From assembly GCA_016720655.1 (NCBI GenBank), contig JADKKE010000004.1, forward strand, positions 62,001-126,000: a stretch of DNA of 64,000 nt, given 5' to 3'. The first letter of the stretch is position 1. Each line of letters begins with the position of its first letter. Below the pieces are notes generated by a model that saw only the letters and a program-made list of their open reading frames with translations, made no database searches and was not told the origin of the DNA. This document shows positions 61,844 through 64,000 of this stretch, piece after piece. The translations under genes and the position numbers were made by a program. Source of the stretch: Bacteroidota bacterium. Lineage in GTDB: Bacteria > Bacteroidota > Bacteroidia > AKYH767-A > 2013-40CM-41-45.

Positions 61844-63394
61844 ATGGAATTCGATCTTCAGAAAGAACATAGCTCTATCATCAAGGTGATTGGGGTAGGT
61901 GGTGGAGGCAGTAATGCAGTGAACCACATGTACCGTCAGGGTATCAAGGGTGTTGAATTTATCGTTTGCAACACAGACGCACAAGCTCTTGAAATGTCTC
62001 CGGTGCCGGCAAAGGTTCAGCTGGGCTCAAGCCTGACTGAAGGACGTGGAGCAGGATCAATCGCCGAAGTCGGACGAAATGCCGCGATCGAAAATATTGA
62101 AGATATCCGCCGGATACTTCTTGATAATACTCGCATGGTTTTCATCACTGCCGGAATGGGCGGTGGTACAGGAACAGGTGCGGCACCGATCATTGCGCAG
62201 ACTGCCCGTGAAATGGGAATCCTGACTGTCGGTATTGTTACTATTCCTTTCGATTTCGAAGGCAAGAAAAGAAAGATCCAGGCTGATGAAGGTATCGAAG
62301 CACTCAAACGTAGTGTTGATACTATTCTCATTATCCGCAATGAAAAATTGCGTGAAATGTTTGGTAACCTGAAATTATCAGAAGCCTTTTCACACGCCGA
62401 TGATATTCTCACTACTGCTGCAAAAGGAATTGCAGAGATCATCACCGTTACCGGTTATATCAACGTCGATTTCGAAGATGTGAAAACAGCAGTGCAAAAC
62501 AGTGGTGTCGCAATCATGGGATCAGCAGTGGCAGAAGGGGAAAACAGAGCGATCAAGGCAGTTGAACAAGCACTTGCATCTCCTTTATTAAATGATAACA
62601 ATATTAAAGGAGCACGGTATATATTGATGAATATTGCTTCGGGTTCACGCGAAGTAACAATGGATGAAATCGGTGAGATCACTGATTATATCCAGGAGCA
62701 GGCCGGACTTACTGCAGATATCATTTGGGGAAATTGTCATGAAGAAAATCTTGAAGACAAACTGAATGTCACCATTATCGCAACCGGATTCAAAACCCGT
62801 GAGGAGTTGGGACATGAAGTTGAAGTCGTGAAACAATCTGCTAAAGTTGTTCACGTACTCGGCAAGGAATCCTTACCCAATCCGATTCCTGTTATCCAGA
62901 AAGAACAAATCCAGGAAGCTTCATCGATGGAGCCGACTTTGTTAAAATCGAATGAATCTGTTCAACAACCGGAAAACAAAGAGATTTACCTGGAAAATAA
63001 CGAAATCAGTTTTGAGTTTAGTGTTGGCTCTTCCGGAAAAGAATCTTCTATCAGTACTCCTGTAGCCGAGAAGAGAGAGGAAACGAATGAACAGAAACAG
63101 GAACCTGTTGTTTACAATCTGAACGACCACACTCTTGAAGAGGACCCTACAGAAGAGCAACTTCGTAAATCCCGTGAGCGGATTATGAAATTGAAATCGC
63201 TGAGTTATCGTATCGGAAATACAAACATCACCGATATGGAGAAGGAGCCTGCCTACAAACGTCGCAATATTAAACTTGACTCTGTTCCACATTCCAGTGA
63301 ATCCAGTGTGTCAAGGTTTACACTAACTAATGAAGATGAGAAGAAAGCTGAATTGCGTCAGAACAACTCCTTCCTTCACGACAACGTAGATTAA
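61844..63394 (+). CDS. ftsZ: Cell division protein FtsZ
   Basis: FtsZ is the tubulin-like GTPase that forms the division ring. The 516 residues show the nucleotide loop GVGGGGSNAVNHMY, the tubulin signature GGGTGTGAAPI (about 107), NTDAQALEM and the synergy loop region NVDFEDVKTAV. The GTPase core ends near residue 325. A long, charged, low-complexity linker of about 170 residues follows, as is usual in Bacteroidota, and ends with a hydrophobic peptide NSFLHDNVD that replaces the standard conserved C-terminal tail; a match with FtsA binding is not obvious. It is the last gene of the cluster. Confidence 0.97.
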   Translation: MEFDLQKEHSSIIKVIGVGGGGSNAVNHMYRQGIKGVEFIVCNTDAQALEMSPVPAKVQLGSSLTEGRGAGSIAEVGRNAAIENIEDIRRILLDNTRMVFITAGMGGGTGTGAAPIIAQTAREMGILTVGIVTIPFDFEGKKRKIQADEGIEALKRSVDTILIIRNEKLREMFGNLKLSEAFSHADDILTTAAKGIAEIITVTGYINVDFEDVKTAVQNSGVAIMGSAVAEGENRAIKAVEQALASPLLNDNNIKGARYILMNIASGSREVTMDEIGEITDYIQEQAGLTADIIWGNCHEENLEDKLNVTIIATGFKTREELGHEVEVVKQSAKVVHVLGKESLPNPIPVIQKEQIQEASSMEPTLLKSNESVQQPENKEIYLENNEISFEFSVGSSGKESSISTPVAEKREETNEQKQEPVVYNLNDHTLEEDPTEEQLRKSRERIMKLKSLSYRIGNTNITDMEKEPAYKRRNIKLDSVPHSSESSVSRFTLTNEDEKKAELRQNNSFLHDNVD

Positions 63395-63470
63395 TTCGAA
63401 GGAAGAGAAATATTCTTCCGCATCGAAAATTATAAGATAGTTTTCATGTTAAGTTTTGATCCAATTCCCT

Positions 63471-63498
63471 ACCCTCCCTTCCCGGGGAGGGTTTTTTT
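63471..63498 (+). terminator. Terminator of the dcw cluster
   Basis: ACCCTCCC (63471-63478) pairs perfectly with GGGAGGGT (63485-63492) around TTCCCG and is followed by TTTTTTT. It lies 77 bases after the ftsZ stop. Confidence 0.92.
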
Positions 63499-63576
63499 AT
63501 GAATACAAAATAATTTGGATAGGAGTTTATTATTTTATTTCTTAAATCCCCTGGAGAACTCATTTCACAGAATTTG

Positions 63577-63584
63577 TATCTTCG
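63577..63584 (+). promoter_or_regulatory. Promoter-like element for the GatB/YqeY gene
   Basis: TATCTTCG is one mismatch from the TAnnTTTG -7 element and lies between the dcw terminator and the ATG at 63637. This fits a gene transcribed on its own after ftsZ. Confidence 0.4.
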
Positions 63585-63636
63585 TGATACAAAAAAAATG
63601 AGGTCGGTATTTCCCGGCTCGAAAAATTCGAAAATT

Positions 63637-64000
63637 ATGACACTGGAGGAAAAGATAAACGGTGAATTGAAAACGGCAATGCTTGCAAAAGATGAAGCAT
63701 CTGTACGTGGATTGAGAGCAATCAAACAATCCATATTAATGGCAAAAACTTCCGGAGCAACTGCAGTGAGTACGGAAGATGAAATTAAAATGCTTCAGAA
63801 ACTTGTGAAGCAAAGGAAAGAATCTGTTGAGATTTACCAGCAACAAAACCGTCCGGATCTTGCCAAACCGGAACTGGAGGAAATCGCTGTCATCGAAAAA
63901 TTTCTTCCCCAACAAATGGGCGAATCTGAAATTCGCTCCGAACTCACCAGAATTATTGGAGAAGTAGGAGCAAAATCACCCCAGGATATGGGGAAAGTGA
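63637..64000 (+). CDS. GatB/YqeY domain-containing protein, partial (runs off window)
   Basis: The frame opens at ATG 63637 and is still open at the window edge after 121 residues; the family is about 150 residues long, so nearly all is present. It starts MTLEEKINGELKTAMLAKDE, then VRGLRAIKQSILMAKTS, EIKMLQKLVKQRKESVEIYQ and EIAVIEKFLPQQM, the YqeY pattern shared with the tRNA-binding tail of the amidotransferase subunit GatB. It is a small helical cytoplasmic protein thought to bind tRNA; its precise role is not known. It commonly follows ftsZ in Bacteroidota. Confidence 0.93.
   Translation, partial: MTLEEKINGELKTAMLAKDEASVRGLRAIKQSILMAKTSGATAVSTEDEIKMLQKLVKQRKESVEIYQQQNRPDLAKPELEEIAVIEKFLPQQMGESEIRSELTRIIGEVGAKSPQDMGKV

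Overview
This window is about 42% GC by eye and comes from a chromosome of the phylum Bacteroidota (Bacteroidetes), probably an uncultured aerobic member. Four things support this: secreted proteins ending in type IX secretion (Por) sorting domains, GldB and GldC gliding proteins, an alternative complex III (ActABCDEF) next to cytochrome oxidase genes, and repeated TAnnTTTG -7 promoter elements. I see no insertion sequence, prophage, CRISPR array, rRNA or tRNA.

Layout. 1-2.7 kb: a DUF4270 lipoprotein (cut by the window edge) and a glycogen-synthase-like gene on the minus strand, divergent from panC. 2.9-17.1 kb: an accessory stretch with three type IX cargo proteins, a small XRE regulator, two receiver-domain proteins (one truncated), a cold-shock protein, an interrupted ada gene, a cysteine desulfurase, two microsatellites, a VIT1/CCC1 transporter and a cyclase-family enzyme. 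17.5-28.8 kb: the respiratory operon actABCDEF-coxB-coxA, ending in a strong bidirectional terminator. 28.8-33.9 kb: an aldo/keto reductase, a fourth type IX cargo protein and a conserved helical protein. 34.1-38.2 kb: early haem synthesis by the C5 route (hemA, a hemC-hemD fusion, hemB). 38.3-41.3 kb: 2-oxoacid:ferredoxin oxidoreductase korAB. 41.4-47.6 kb: two outer-membrane barrel proteins, nadE, gldB, gldC, engB and an alpha/beta hydrolase. 47.9-63.4 kb: an almost complete division and cell-wall (dcw) cluster, mraZ-rsmH-ftsL-ftsI-murE-mraY-murD-ftsW-murG-murC-ftsQ-ftsA-ftsZ, followed by a terminator and a partial GatB/YqeY gene.

How the genes work together. The act-cox operon moves electrons from menaquinol through six-haem ActA and ActE to an aa3-type oxidase. 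The hem genes supply its haem precursors. korAB feeds reduced ferredoxin from central metabolism. The dcw cluster makes lipid-linked peptidoglycan precursors and the divisome that uses them; an MraZ operator of three phased 10-bp repeats sits in front of it.

Odd points. Five conserved genes or gene pairs (ada, actC, the hydrolase, murE, ftsQ/ftsA) are broken or fused exactly at short homopolymer runs, and one-base corrections restore normal proteins. I read this mainly as indel error in the sequence, and so treat the apparent FtsQ-FtsA fusion as probably not real. More likely to be biological are a receiver domain cut in half and coupled to a complete one, a terminator-like hairpin inside the start of the DUF4270 gene, TGACA half-sites one helical turn apart before hemA, and a triple hairpin between korB and a barrel protein gene. 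I did not find a clearly new multi-gene system.
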